Shown piece by piece: positions 35,084 through 47,085 of a DNA stretch of 64,000 nt. Below the pieces are notes generated by a model. That model saw only the letters and a program-made list of their open reading frames with translations. It was not told the DNA's origin and searched no databases. The translations under genes and the position numbers were made by a program. Every line of letters begins with the position of its first letter. The first letter of the stretch is position 1. Source of the stretch: Daphnia pulex (Eukaryota; Arthropoda; Branchiopoda; Diplostraca; Daphniidae); NCBI RefSeq assembly GCF_021134715.1, contig NC_060024.1, forward strand, positions 7,192,001 to 7,256,000, given 5' to 3'.

Positions 35084-37900
35084 ATACACCACTGTAGTGC
35101 TCATCCATTTTCCGCTGTCGTTTAATGCTACTTAAAAACAGTCTGCAGTTAAAAGAAACTAGCGCTTCGACGATGAAAACGCGATTATCGATCGATACTG
35201 ATTTTGAAATCTATCGCGCGATAATCGCTCGAACAAAATTTTTTATTCCCGATGACGATTTCATCGTTCATCGCGGTGATATTAACATCCCAACAAAGAA
35301 TAGATAAGGAAAAGACCCAACTTAGGACTTATTGGCACATTGTCCTTTACATGGTCGGACATAAGATTTTTATATTCTGATTTTTTTGTAGCGATAAACA
35401 ATTCAAGGAGGATAATTCAATTAATGAGTGTATAATTCCCGCGATTCTTTTTTTTTAAACATAATTTTCGCCTAATTCACTCTTCATATTATATATGTAT
35501 ATATTTCTAATGTCTGGTATTTAAAATCAGAATATTGAAAACATAGAATTAAGTTTTACTTCAGTTTGGCAATTGGACTTTTGCTTGGATACGCATTTAC
35601 ATATTCTTTTTGCAATTCTTTTTTTATTTTACAAGTTCTACTTTTATCAATTTCTTTAAATTTGTGATGGAAACTCCTTGACGAACATGACCCTACAAAT
35701 GCCAAGTTGGTAGTACTTGGCTAATTTTTTTCAATATTCCTTGTTATTTTAAACTGCCTTTTATTGTGTTATGCTTTGAATATTCACCGAAACAAAAATC
35801 GCGTAATCTGGTTTCTATATGAAAATCTAACTTGTTAGAAGTGTCAAAAAGTAAGCGGCAATAGCAAAAAAGTCCATACTGCAAACAAGGGAACTTTTCC
35901 CCTTTGTTGCTAAAATTCAGTTCAATTAATAATGTTGCCCTGCCACTCAGTTTCAGTAAGTGGTTGTCCTCGCCAAATTTTAAATTTGGAGACGAGTGGT
36001 TCGACGACTTTTACGGCAATAACACAACTCCTGGTGGTTGTGCAGTTATACATCTGTTTCGGCTGTTATCGGAACCTCGTCGTAGACTTAATTAGAGTTT
36101 AAATTAGAGTATGTTTTTACACAAGTCAAAGAATGAGTTCAGAAGTCCAGAGCCGATACTACCCAATCGACCTGAATAGTGAAGAGGTTTGGGATGGTAC
36201 GGAAATTGTCGCAAGCAGTAAATGCGTGAAATCCAGGGAAGGACTTGCAGGAAGAGGCTCTGAATTTCTTTGAAAGAGAATTTATGATTTTATTTGAATG
36301 ACGTTTACAGAAACTTTGTATTGTATTCAACCATCAGCTAGCAAAACTTGTTGTTTTCATGTTCACCTTGTTATCTTGATTGCATTTGAAGAGAAAATCT
36401 TTTTTTCGTTTGCAGGGGTATAGTAATGTATTTTTCTTTGTGAAAGTTAGAAATGAGACAAATGATTTAACTGCTGTTTTAGTTAACAGATTTTAAATGG
36501 ATACTTACCGTAGTACCTCGATCATTACATCAAGTAAGTTGGATAAATCTATAGCAACCTGATTCAAGACCCGTTTGATGAATTATTCGATTTCGTATCG
36601 CCATGATATAATTTATGTGTCTTTTGAATAAATGGGACGTCTGATTGTAAGGCTTACTCGGCGTCAGCATGCTCGGCATAATGTCAAATTTCTTTGATCT
36701 CCCTCGTTTTAGTGGGTGTTGTAAATGTAACTTCAGTGCAATAGTTCGTAATAGTGCACAATCAGCAAGAATTGAGCAGAACTCAGTAAGCCAAATGTGT
36801 GCTAAAGCGATTCTAAAATTTTCAATTTTATTCCAGAAAGGATTATGCAACAGCACATGAGACCCATTCTGGAATTATGGATTGTTACCAGATATAACAG
36901 GACCATGATAAGTAGTCCGTAGATTAATGAAAGTAAAAGAGTGATCGAGATGAACAATATGAGCTTTCTGAAAACTGTAGTACATTTCAAATGATTTCGA
37001 ATTTTAATTTTAAATGGATGGACTTACATTGACTCCGAATTTCTTTTGAAAGACTATTGACGTCATCAAACCTTTGAGTAATATTACTAGAGATTCCTAC
37101 TTCAAGACATAGTTTCACCCCATTCTCCCTTTTTTCAATGTTGTTTGGAAGAAAAATTGTGTCAGAAGTTCAATAAAACTACGCCAGCAGAACCTTTAAT
37201 ACTAGAAAGAGGTAATATTTTTATGCGTAATTGACGATTTCTTGAACATTTATTTCAGTATTTGACGATAACTTGATGCGGTTAAAATATAGCAATGTGT
37301 CCCTAATGTTTTCTCAAAATCAGTCGTCATCAAAACACGACGAAAAACTTAACAAGTTGTCTTTCAAGAACATGTTTTATTAACTGAAGCTAAGTTAATT
37401 CAAAGCTATAATTTCTTTAATGCGATTGCAAGAAGAGAGATTAGTATCAAGGGTACCTGGTTGGCTTTAGAAGCTGCAACTACTGACGAGTTGAATGAGC
37501 GAGAACTTCTTCTAACTACATGCCTCCGTCTTAAATGTTTTTAAATGCTACTGACATGATATAGAGTCTGTTAACTCATCTAAATTCATCGCTGATTCTG
37601 GTGGACCTCACATTAAAACTGAAAGTTCCGCATTGGCAAAGAGATCGTAAATAAAAAAAAAGCCAACCAGACCATCTTAAAATTTGAATTCCAACAAGAC
37701 GATTAAGGTTACGAATCGCATACAGAAAACCATGTTACCACACGAGGATTATCGTGAGCTGTGTGAGCTGATTCTCTACTTTCTCGGTGACTATGCACCA
37801 AAAGAGGCTTTGTCTGGGCTTTTTTGTCTTATCTAACTGAAGAGCTGATTGCCTTTACCTTATTCGATGACTCTTTAAGTAACACGGAAAAATTATGATC
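35084..37900. mobile_element. Decayed transposon-like element, copy 1
   Basis: Blocks of this region recur at 47,086-48,930 in the same order and orientation: 35,084-35,140, 35,995-36,105, 36,110-36,930 and 37,385-37,900. The plus strand near 37,690-37,830 keeps an open frame with EDYRELCELILYFLGDYAPK, followed after a frame break by TEELIAFTLFDDSLSN. The minus strand near 36,139-36,850 keeps frames with FHAFTACDNF and FWNKIENFRIALAHIWLTEF. I associate the first two motifs with large uncharacterised transposon-borne proteins seen in several invertebrates, but cannot name the superfamily. The block between the two plus-strand motifs looks deleted in both copies. Confidence 0.55.
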
Positions 37901-39800
37901 GGGAAACGGTTACATGACACAAGTAGACCGAATAATATCACACCGAAAATTCTAAACTTCCTGAAGCTGTAAGGCGTGAACTGACGAAACCTGTGTGGCT
38001 GTATGACGAAAAGCCATAATACTGTCTTCTTTTATCCGTTCTCAACCCATGACTCTTGTTTAGTTTGCTAAAACTCAAAAGAAAGCAAGAATGGTTTAAT
38101 ATTTTGTCCAAGTATTGGCAAAATGTTCCGCGGAAAGAAGAATTAAATTATTTACCAATGGCAACTTAGAAAAATTTTGAATCAAACCTACCTGTTTTCT
38201 ATTCAAACCAAACCAAAGCGAAGATTTCCACAAAAAAATCAAATTGGTCTCAGTTAGTTGCGGATGGCTTTTAAAAGAATGTGTAGACATATTCATGTTA
38301 GTGGAAGTATTACTTTTAAAATCCTGGGTAATAGAAGGATAAAGTAGAAATTTCTCTACATAGAGTTTCACCTTCGTTTTCAATTATGGGCTAATCGAAC
38401 ACTTTATCACACGACCATTAACTCTTAAAAATATTGACGACAGTTATATAATCTAATGTATTTGAGCTAGGTTAGTATTTAAAAAGCGGTTTATTTTAAG
38501 TGATTTATTGCTGATCTTTTTACTTAAGTTAATAGACGATTAGGCATAATGGAGATGATTAAAGTATTAAATTTCATTCATGATTTCCAAAGAAATTTTG
38601 AATCATTGCAATTGAATTGGATTTCCATCAGATGTTGATTTACATTTAACCACAAACCACAAGCATTCCGGGATTCTGTAATGAATGGAAAGTAAAAAAA
38701 GCAGTTTTAAATACTCTGAATAAAATGCCATTAACTAAATAAAATGCTATTTTTGGGAGTGGGATTTAGCAGGATTTGGTGGTACATCTATAAACAGTGA
38801 CACGTTATAGTTTTTTACTATCTCTACGATTTTTCCTCTTCCTACCCTAAACTATGAACCTCTAAACGGTAGTATAGACATAGAATCCTTTTTTCATTCT
38901 CCATAACAAAGCTATATTCTTGTTCTAAATGGACGACACAAGCTTAAAGACGAGAGCAAGATTTTGAGACAGAAACATATTCATTGCAATGTTCAGAAAT
39001 GGACTAATCCAAGGTCTAGCATTTGTCTCCGATTAACGATAAAGATGTTTTAGTAGTGGTATAAAAAGTTTGATTGTGTAACAAAAAACTTGTAATGAAG
39101 CAAAATGTCGGATTTACTTTGGTTGGTAGAGTAAGAATTTTCGTTAATGGTAATACTTAACTTTAATTTGAAATTTAGTTATTAATTAGGGATGAGTTCA
39201 AGTTAAACGGAAAACAGGGACTTCATTTGAGTACAGACAAGTATATATTTTAAATGTAATTGCCTACTTAATTCGTACTTAATTTTGAGTTACGAAAAAC
39301 GTACTGTATTTTACTACACTTACTATATACTCAAGCGAATTTTTTTTATGCTTTCTCTTGTGGGACATATTATTTATCATTTACTGTAATTAAATATTAA
39401 ATATTCAACGAGCGGAAGTAAGGATGAGGCTATTCTTTAAAACATTGTATTATTCCGTTGTCAGTGCTACACATTATTGTCGTTGTTGCTCGTCTAATTC
39501 AGAAGGATGGTGTTTTCCACAAATTTTGTAATCCACTTTAATGACGAAGAAGAGATTGCACGAATTTAATTCGGGAATGAAAGTTGCAGAAGAATTATTC
39601 AACAAATCCCTCAATTACTGAACAACGAACGTTGAGTAAGGGCTTTTATATTTAGTTCTGAGGCTTTTTGTGTTCGTCACCGGACGAAACAAATACATGC
39701 TACAAAAAAGCAACATTGAACACAACTTTTTTTCCTGTAAACTCTTTAATCTGTATTTGAAGACGGATTAAAATGTCAGTTGTTAAAATTACCTTACCAA
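37901..39800. other. AT-rich region, no gene seen
   Basis: Only short frames; the 95-codon minus-strand frame at 38,096-38,383 lacks recognisable features. Probably old repeat remnants. Confidence 0.35.
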
Positions 39801-39804
39801 AATT

Positions 39805-40366
39805 GAAAATCATAGACAGTTGCTTGGTTTAGCTATATTTCTAGTAGCACGAGTTTTAATGAGAAAAAACACTATGAGAAAACACCCCTTTAAAATCTTG
39901 TCATGGAAAAAAAAATGGAGGCTGTACAAGAACACATTCTTTAAGCCTGTTTGGCGTTTAATAATTTTTTTATTTTTTATGAAGAAGCTACTTTATTTTA
40001 CAAAATAATAGAAAAAAATCGATTGAGTTGTAATACACATTTTTAATGATTTGGGGGAGGGATTATCACTTGGGGTGTGTGAAAGTGAAAATCATAGACG
40101 GTTGCTTGATTTTGCTATATTTCTAGTAGAACAAGTTTTAATGAAAAAAAAAACACTATGTGAAAACACCCCTTTACAATCTTTGTAATGGAAAATTAAT
40201 GGAGGCTGTACGAGAACACATTCTTTAAGACTGTTTGGCGTTTGATAATTTTTTTATTTTTATAAAGACGCTACATTATTTTACAAAATAATCTTTAAAC
40301 AATTGATTGAGTTGTAATCTACATTTTTAATGATTTGGGGGAGGGATAACTACTTGGGTGTGTAAT
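39805..40366 (+). repeat. 281-bp tandem duplication, two copies
   Basis: TGAAAATCATAGAC...AAATGG...GGGGGAGGGAT at 39,805-40,085 recurs at 40,086-40,366 with about 281 bases offset and scattered substitutions. The short frame in the first copy (39,820-40,008) is broken in the second, so the unit is probably non-coding. Confidence 0.8.
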
Positions 40367-40369
40367 GTA

Positions 40370-42670
40370 AAATACATTGCACTAGTCAATTAATAGGGCA
40401 TTTGCTAAGATTGAATATTTTCTAAAATAAAAAAGGTCGATTTTGGAGATTATTAATTTTGAGAATAATTCGGATCATTCGTCACCAAATTCTTGACCCC
40501 GAAATCAAAACATTCTGTGTCGACCGAACAAAGATTAGGACTACTGTGAGTCTTGTGTAAATGGTGTGTATTCACATCGTTTTGTGTGTAAATGGTTTCA
40601 AATGGAAAACCTTCAAAATAATTACTGGGATGAACTATAGCAAAACTTGAAATATCAATCTCAATTTGAAGAAACCTGTTATGAATCTAATCCCAGACTA
40701 CATAGCTCCATTGTATGGATATAAAAGGGATATCCATGTCGACCTTGGCGATATCCTATTTGAAATTGCTTGGACTTCCTAAGGACGGAACTATCTGGTC
40801 GCCGTTATGATACCTGTTCTTTATGTAAACTCTTTTATTTACGCTTGATTTATTTGTTTGGTTTCTTCTAATTTGAAGAGAAATAATAAAATTAATTTAT
40901 TATGTATTTATTAACTTTTAAAAAGGATCGTCTATTCAGGACAAACATCAATTAATAGCTCTCTACATTGTACCATGGTTTTTATCGTTAAATACTTTTA
41001 CCATACTCCACCAACTCCATCAAGTGGCGTGATTGTTTACCATCTTATGAACGGAAAAGAAAAATTATGTCCAAAACTAAAAATGAAAATGATAACCTTG
41101 AATCTGAACATTTCTCACTCTTTGTATTTAGGCAAGGGGGTTCTGGGGACCTTTATTACTTTTTGCGTCCTTATTTTGATTGGATTAAGATGATTTCATA
41201 TTAAGATGATTTCAGTCATATTTTCTTTCATTCGTCAAAAATGACGTTGGTGTGATTTCCCTAAAAATGGTGAAGCATTGTATTATTGTTCACGCGAAAA
41301 GTGGTTTATGATGATAAAGCACATGTGGAAATTTTAAAGAAAACATGGTCATCATATTTCACAAAAATTAACATGGGGGACATAATAAAGGGGATGAATC
41401 TAGAAGGTTGGCCAATTAAAAGTTTACCTTCGGCTACAAGGGAAAACCTACTCCAACCTACTCGGAAGAGACAAAAGTAACGATGTATACTGAAACGAAA
41501 GCAAATTCTTTTGGATTGTGGATTCAGCGTTTCAAACTTTCTACTCAGGAAGCCAGTCAGGCAGGCTTGACCTAACTAATGTTAAAACTAAACTTCCCAA
41601 CCTAAGGCTCAACTAGGCCTACTAAGGCTTAACCTAAACGGGGACGCGACTCGGTAGTTACGCAGCCCGTTGACTCAGTTGCTTTCTCCCTAAAATAGCC
41701 TTGTATTTTTAGAACTGTAGTTTTTAAAAGGCATAAATACCTTGACCAAGAGAAAATTTGCTAGATAAGACTTTACAAACAACAAGGTGGCCGTACAACC
41801 CTTATATAGGCCTTTTTTTCCACATTCGTTAGTAAACATATGTAGGGTATTAAAGACGAATATAAAGAATATCCAGACCTGATGCTGGAAGCTGCGGTAA
41901 AAACCACTTTAATGAGAATTAGTATCCTTAAATCATAAAACTGATGTAAGAGGATTTGAAATACAATTTATAGTCTATTTATAGTAAAAGTTGACGCGAT
42001 ACTTTATTTTCGATTCAAAAATTGACCGGAAAAAGTGGTTCACCATTTTCGATCATTAATTGGGTTAAATTCACAACGGCATGGAAGAAACGAGGATGGA
42101 GGTACAAAGCATGTCTAAATCTCTCTTTCATGCAACAGAAAAGTTTGATACGACTATCTACTGTCTCGATAAAAAAGTCCTTAATATTGGCCTTTATTGG
42201 CGAATATTAAGGTTTTGTTTTTACCCAGATCTTTTTTTTGCTTGTTTTTTTTTCCAATTTAGCACCACAACTAAGTATAAGTTGTTCTAAAGAATACGTT
42301 ATCCAAAGATCTGGCCATAACTTTGCTATTTGAGCAAGATCTTGCCATTACTAATTCTCTGGATCTAAAACCAAGCCGAATATTGGCCTGAATAATAAGG
42401 CCAATATTATGCTTTTAAAAGTGAATTTTAAAAACATGATTACTTTATTTCAGGGCATGAAATTTAAGCTAAACAAACAAATTCGTATTTGGAAAATAAA
42501 ATACTGTACAAGTTATTGAAAATTTAAGGCTAAAGCCAATAATATTGTTATTGGCATAAAAACATGAAATCTGGCAACAACAATATTTCGGAAATTGTCT
42601 TCTGCGGTCGATTGTTTTCCAGTTTGGTTTAAAACGTATTGTTTGCGATTTGTAAAGTGAAGTTTTTCTT
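40370..42670. other. AT-rich region with only weak frames
   Basis: A 64-codon frame at 41,286-41,480 has a plausible composition (KKTWSSYFTKINMGDIIKG), but no splice context or homology that I can see. Otherwise nothing. Confidence 0.3.
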
Positions 42671-42678
42671 GCTTCAAA

Positions 42679-43231
42679 ATGAGTAAGCCACGATGGACTC
42701 GAATACCACCTTGTGCCGCCCACAAGAAACTCGAAAAGATGTTGGAAGACGGTAAAATGGCTAATGATGCAAATTCTAGCAGTGTTTGGCACCACGATAG
42801 CGAATTCCAGAAGTTCAAATTAGATGTCTTTAGAACAGCTTTCAACGAAATTCGTAATAAACATGGATGTGAACGTAAGCAGCTTTTATTCCTTTTTCGA
42901 TTTTGATGTTCATATATTTAAAGTCTTATAATTTGTCAATCACAAGCAACAAGGAAAGAAGATGGAAGCAGTAGCTCTACTGACCATGGCTCTGACACCT
43001 GCAGCAGCATTGTTCCTAAGAAAGCGATTCAAGCTTGAATTCGAATCCGATGCTATTGCAGACGAAGAAAGCTTAGATAGTCACTTGGAATTTCAAAATC
43101 ACCCGAGCCCAAAAATTGTGGCTCTGAAAAAAGGTCTACAGAGTAATCGTGCATCAGTGAGTAAAGCCCCTGTCGGTGTTATCAGCTTAAATTTGCCGAT
43201 ATCTGTCCTAACTTCTGAAACTCGATGTTAA
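42679..43231 (+). CDS. Uncharacterised two-exon reading frame
   Basis: Exon 1 (42,679-42,874) begins MSKPRWTRIPPCAAHKKLEK and contains VWHHDSEFQKFKLDVFRTAF; it ends at GTAAGC. Exon 2 (42,954-43,231) joins in phase to give 157 aa ending in TAA. I do not recognise it. A competing acceptor 9 bases upstream, at 42,945, gives a more natural Ser/Asp-rich continuation (KEDGSSSSTDHGSDTCSS) that meets a stop after about 30 codons, which would imply a frameshifted pseudogene. The exon 1 motif reminds me of transposon-linked proteins, so it may be part of a decayed element. A 3'-side frame at 46,146-46,384 could belong to the same locus. Confidence 0.4.
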
Positions 43232-43234
43232 GGG

Positions 43235-45750
43235 AGGATTGGATAAAGAAAATGGAACGTACCTCTTGATAATTGAACTAACTGCCTTCGAAACTGCATA
43301 TGCAGTGGAGAAAAAACCAATCAAAAATGAAGAAATCTAAGTCATTTTCTTCTTGATGTTTTCTGGGTTTGTGTAATATTCACAATTTGACAATACAAGT
43401 GTTGTTCTGTTCAATATTCCTTTTCTATTACGTAAAACTCTTTTTACCGCAGCTCCCTGACAACATAACTGTTTTAGTAATGCTGAAGGGGAAAAACGTA
43501 CAGGAAACTTTCGATTAATTGTAGTATTCAATAAAATTCAATAAATTTTATGTTTTGCAAGAACGTTTGTTTCTTTGTGTAGGACAAAAAAGAAAAAGAA
43601 AAAAATACCGAAAGAGTTTTCAACTATTATAAAGGGGATTTAACATGATTTTTAATACTTAAAACGTCATTATTCAAATTGCTCCTAACGCTAAGTGTTT
43701 TCTCAATCGATACGTTATTATCATCACGACGAATTCAAAAGTAGAATTCCATTATAAACTCCCGGATACACTCTCCCCGGTTATATTTTCTGTGGACCCA
43801 TAAATAGCATGGATTGGATACCAGCAATTTAAATATTAGATACCATATCACAGTATCACAATTTAATTTATCTTCATTCACCAGAATCATTCAAAAAAGA
43901 TACGAAATTTATATTATGGCTTAACAATTGGGCAAAAACAAATTATGTTTGGTATTTTCAAATTCCATCTCATAAAAATATTATTCCATTAATTAAGCAA
44001 TGAAAAACGCCGTTGGAAGTGAAAGTCCTAAGATGATTATTTGAATTACTCCCGTATTGCGTGAGAATTTTTTACAGATTATAAAAAATTAATAAAAGAT
44101 CCACGTTTTCAGAATACGAAAACTTGAATGAAATTTGTAGGGGAGAGTGATGGGCAATTTTTATTTTTGGCTTTATCTTCCAAACAAATTAACCAATTTT
44201 ATTCATATTTTTTTTTTTTACTTTTTTCAGTGTTCCTCCTCTATTCATAGTAATTTTTTGGTAATATTAGGATGAATAGTTTACCCCGTACATTTTTTTT
44301 TAATTTTAAGCAATTTTAAGTCAAGGAGTAGTGTGATGTTGGTTGCATTCGAACAGTCGCAGTTTAATCTTTTTAAACAATGACAAAATTATTAAAAAAT
44401 AATAAAAAAAAAATTGTAAAAGAAAAAGTTTCTTTATACTTAAAACTGCTTATCACCAGATGGGGTAAAATGAAGGGGGATTGGTTTCGAGTTATCAATT
44501 AATAAAAATCCCCAAAATATACATAGGGATGTGGAAAAAATTCCCATATGGATTTAGGACCTTAAAGAACTTTAATTTAGTTAAAAAAGCACCACTTTAT
44601 ACCTCTGATGTTCGTCATTCTTTTTCCACCGTGTTCATTTTGTTCCAACGTCTCCTGAGCGGTATTGTAAAAACAGATCCAAAAAACATTTCCGTAGTAG
44701 ATATCCATATGATTTCTGATTACAAAAATATAACTTCATTACTCCCTAAATATATTTTGTAAAAGCAACGAGAAATGGCTGTTAGTAATACGGAAATTCA
44801 GCTATTGGTTTTTTCAATTAAAGGACAAGTTCATTTCTGAAATTGACTTGAATAATTCTGAAATAAATCCACTTTGTGCTGGACCTTAAGGATGTGTTTG
44901 TTATTTTTACTGTAATTTATAATTTAATTCAGGAGAGACATAATATTTCTTGTTTTCGTTTGATTGTTTTGTAAAAAGAGGATATTGATAGTGCCTCAGA
45001 AAAGTAGGTTAGTTTTTAGTTGATATCCCTTTACCTGGGGTTTCATTAATAAAATTCCTAATGGATGCAAACATCATAAAGGCTATACAAGGTTGGCTTC
45101 ATCAAGAGAGTAAAAAAGGGCGTAACTGAAGTGAAAGCTTACTATAGAAGAAAATTAAAATTTCTAGAGCCGAAAAAATCAAAATTGTGCTTGTGAAAAC
45201 ATACAATCAGATTGTTTTAATACAATGGCTGATTGCCTCGAAAAAGATAAGATTTAACTTGCATAAGAAATTTTGTTCATCACATATTTTTCTGCTTCTA
45301 CTTTTATAGTAAGCTAAGTTTGGGCGATTAACGTCTATCTAGTGTAATAGCCTGGCGTGAAATATGACTAAGAAAATGGCATCGGAAACAATTTTACCGT
45401 GACTAACATTGAAATGACCTTCACAGACGTAAAGATACTTTTTGGGAAACAAAGTAACTCGTTGATCCTGTCATATAGTTTCTGACTCCAACTCGTAACA
45501 CAAGATGTAAGTACATGATATTTTTTTATTTGCAGAGACGTTATCAGGTTTGCTAGTTGCCTCTTTATTGTATTTCAAGGAGCATTAGCAAACATGGAGA
45601 TAATGGCAGAGGGAGAGAGAGAAATGCTAGGGTGTAAGGATGGACATATTTGGAGTAAAACAAAAAAAAAGGGAAATGGGTTAGGGTACATGTTGAGAAT
45701 GGCAAAAAGGTGTGGAGTACAGTGTTTTGGATTATGATTGTAAAGTCGTG
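43235..45750. other. AT-rich region, no gene seen
   Basis: Scattered short frames, none with protein-like composition over more than 90 codons. No RNA gene seen. Confidence 0.35.
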
Positions 45751-45756
45751 CATTTG

Positions 45757-46083
45757 TCAAGTGTTATTGAGGCGATGTGTTTTTACCATGAAAACATTTA
45801 GGGCACGGAGAAGTTGTTTAGATTGGATGGACACGTAGAGTTCAGGGGGCCAAGTTAACCTATACCGTGGGACGCTACAAAATAGAGGCTCATGCTGATG
45901 CGAGGAAAAATTGGGTAACCTGAGAATAAAATGTTCAACAGATTCCCCTTCGGAAAGACAAGAGCAAAGCGGTGAGGAAACGTGTTTGAAACGATATTGG
46001 TAGGCATTTAGCCGACAGTGTGCAGTTAGAAGTATATTTGTCTGGTAAGAAAGAGTTGGTGTTGAATATTTTCGCGAATACAT
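45757..46083 (-). pseudogene. Non-LTR retrotransposon C-terminal fragment
   Basis: The minus-strand frame contains TAHCRLNAYQYRFKHVSSPL followed by CSCLSEGESVEHFI. This is the post-reverse-transcriptase zinc-knuckle-like region of Jockey/I-type elements (a HxxLNxYxxRF...C.C..E.E..EH pattern). It is a truncated fragment with no catalytic domains. Confidence 0.65.
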
Positions 46084-46145
46084 GATATCACAAATTTTTA
46101 GGATTTAGTAAATTTTGCTCACTGTTAACGTTTGCTTCATTTGTA

Positions 46146-46457
46146 GATTTTTTCACCATACGAATCTAGAGTCATACATTGAAGCCTCTTCATTCGTCAC
46201 ATCTTCTCGTTCACTGAAAGGTTCTGAAATTAATCGTGATGGACCAGATTTAGCAAGAAAGAGAGATGAAGCCGTAACTCAAGGAAAAAAACAGTTTCAA
46301 CACCTAAAATTGTTATTGGAAGACAATTTAAACAAAAGAACACAGAAGAACGAGACTGAGAATGAGACTTACTCTGTTCAAGGTAATTTGTTTATATTTA
46401 TTTTTATTAAGTTTTCTTACTAACAAATTTTGTTATATTCTTACAGGAATCTTATAA
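46146..46457 (+). pseudogene. Possible orphan exon pair
   Basis: After a TTTGTAG acceptor the frame runs about 80 codons, rich in charge (LARKRDEAVTQGKKQFQHLK), to a GTAATT donor at 46,385. The next acceptor (TTACAG) gives an immediate stop in phase, yet another frame stays open and basic for 45 codons. Either the protein ends there or the locus is frameshifted. Not recognised. Confidence 0.3.
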
Positions 46458-46469
46458 AGGGAAACAAGA

Positions 46470-47085
46470 AATACCTAAAAGGAAAATACTTCGATCGAAA
46501 AGGATCAATCCTGGAATTCGTTGGATGATCATAAAAAAACCAATCTTGACCGAAAAATTCACACTGCCACTAGAGCATTAACACTTTTCGGACATGAACG
46601 AAAACTTCAATGCTTCAAAAATGTTTTTGATTTGCTATACCAACGGAATTCAACACACAAAAATTCGTGTTAACCAATGGTGGTTGAATTAAATACGCAA
46701 AATCTGAAGACAACAATCTTACAAACCAACTGTAGCATTGATACTGGAACAAAAAACAAGGTTTTGTTTGACTAATGAATTAAAATGACAATTATTTTCA
46801 ATTAAATAATGTTTTGAATAAAAAGACACAAGATATGTGCAGAAAATGGCGTACGGCTTGAAATTCCATTTCAATTTTCCGTTCCCATTATCGATTTTAT
46901 TACTTAATTTTTTTTTAATTTTTTTTAATTTACTGTATTACAAATTATTTGATGTAATCAGCACACTCATGAAGCACGTCCGTGTGACGCACCTTCATCT
47001 TTCTTGACTATCTTAATAATAATGTGTTACAATTTTGTGTAGCGCACTTTTACAAATACAAAATCATAAAAAAGGCACTTTTGTT
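46470..47085. other. AT-rich spacer, nothing seen
   Basis: No frame, RNA gene or structured repeat that I can support. Confidence 0.35.
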
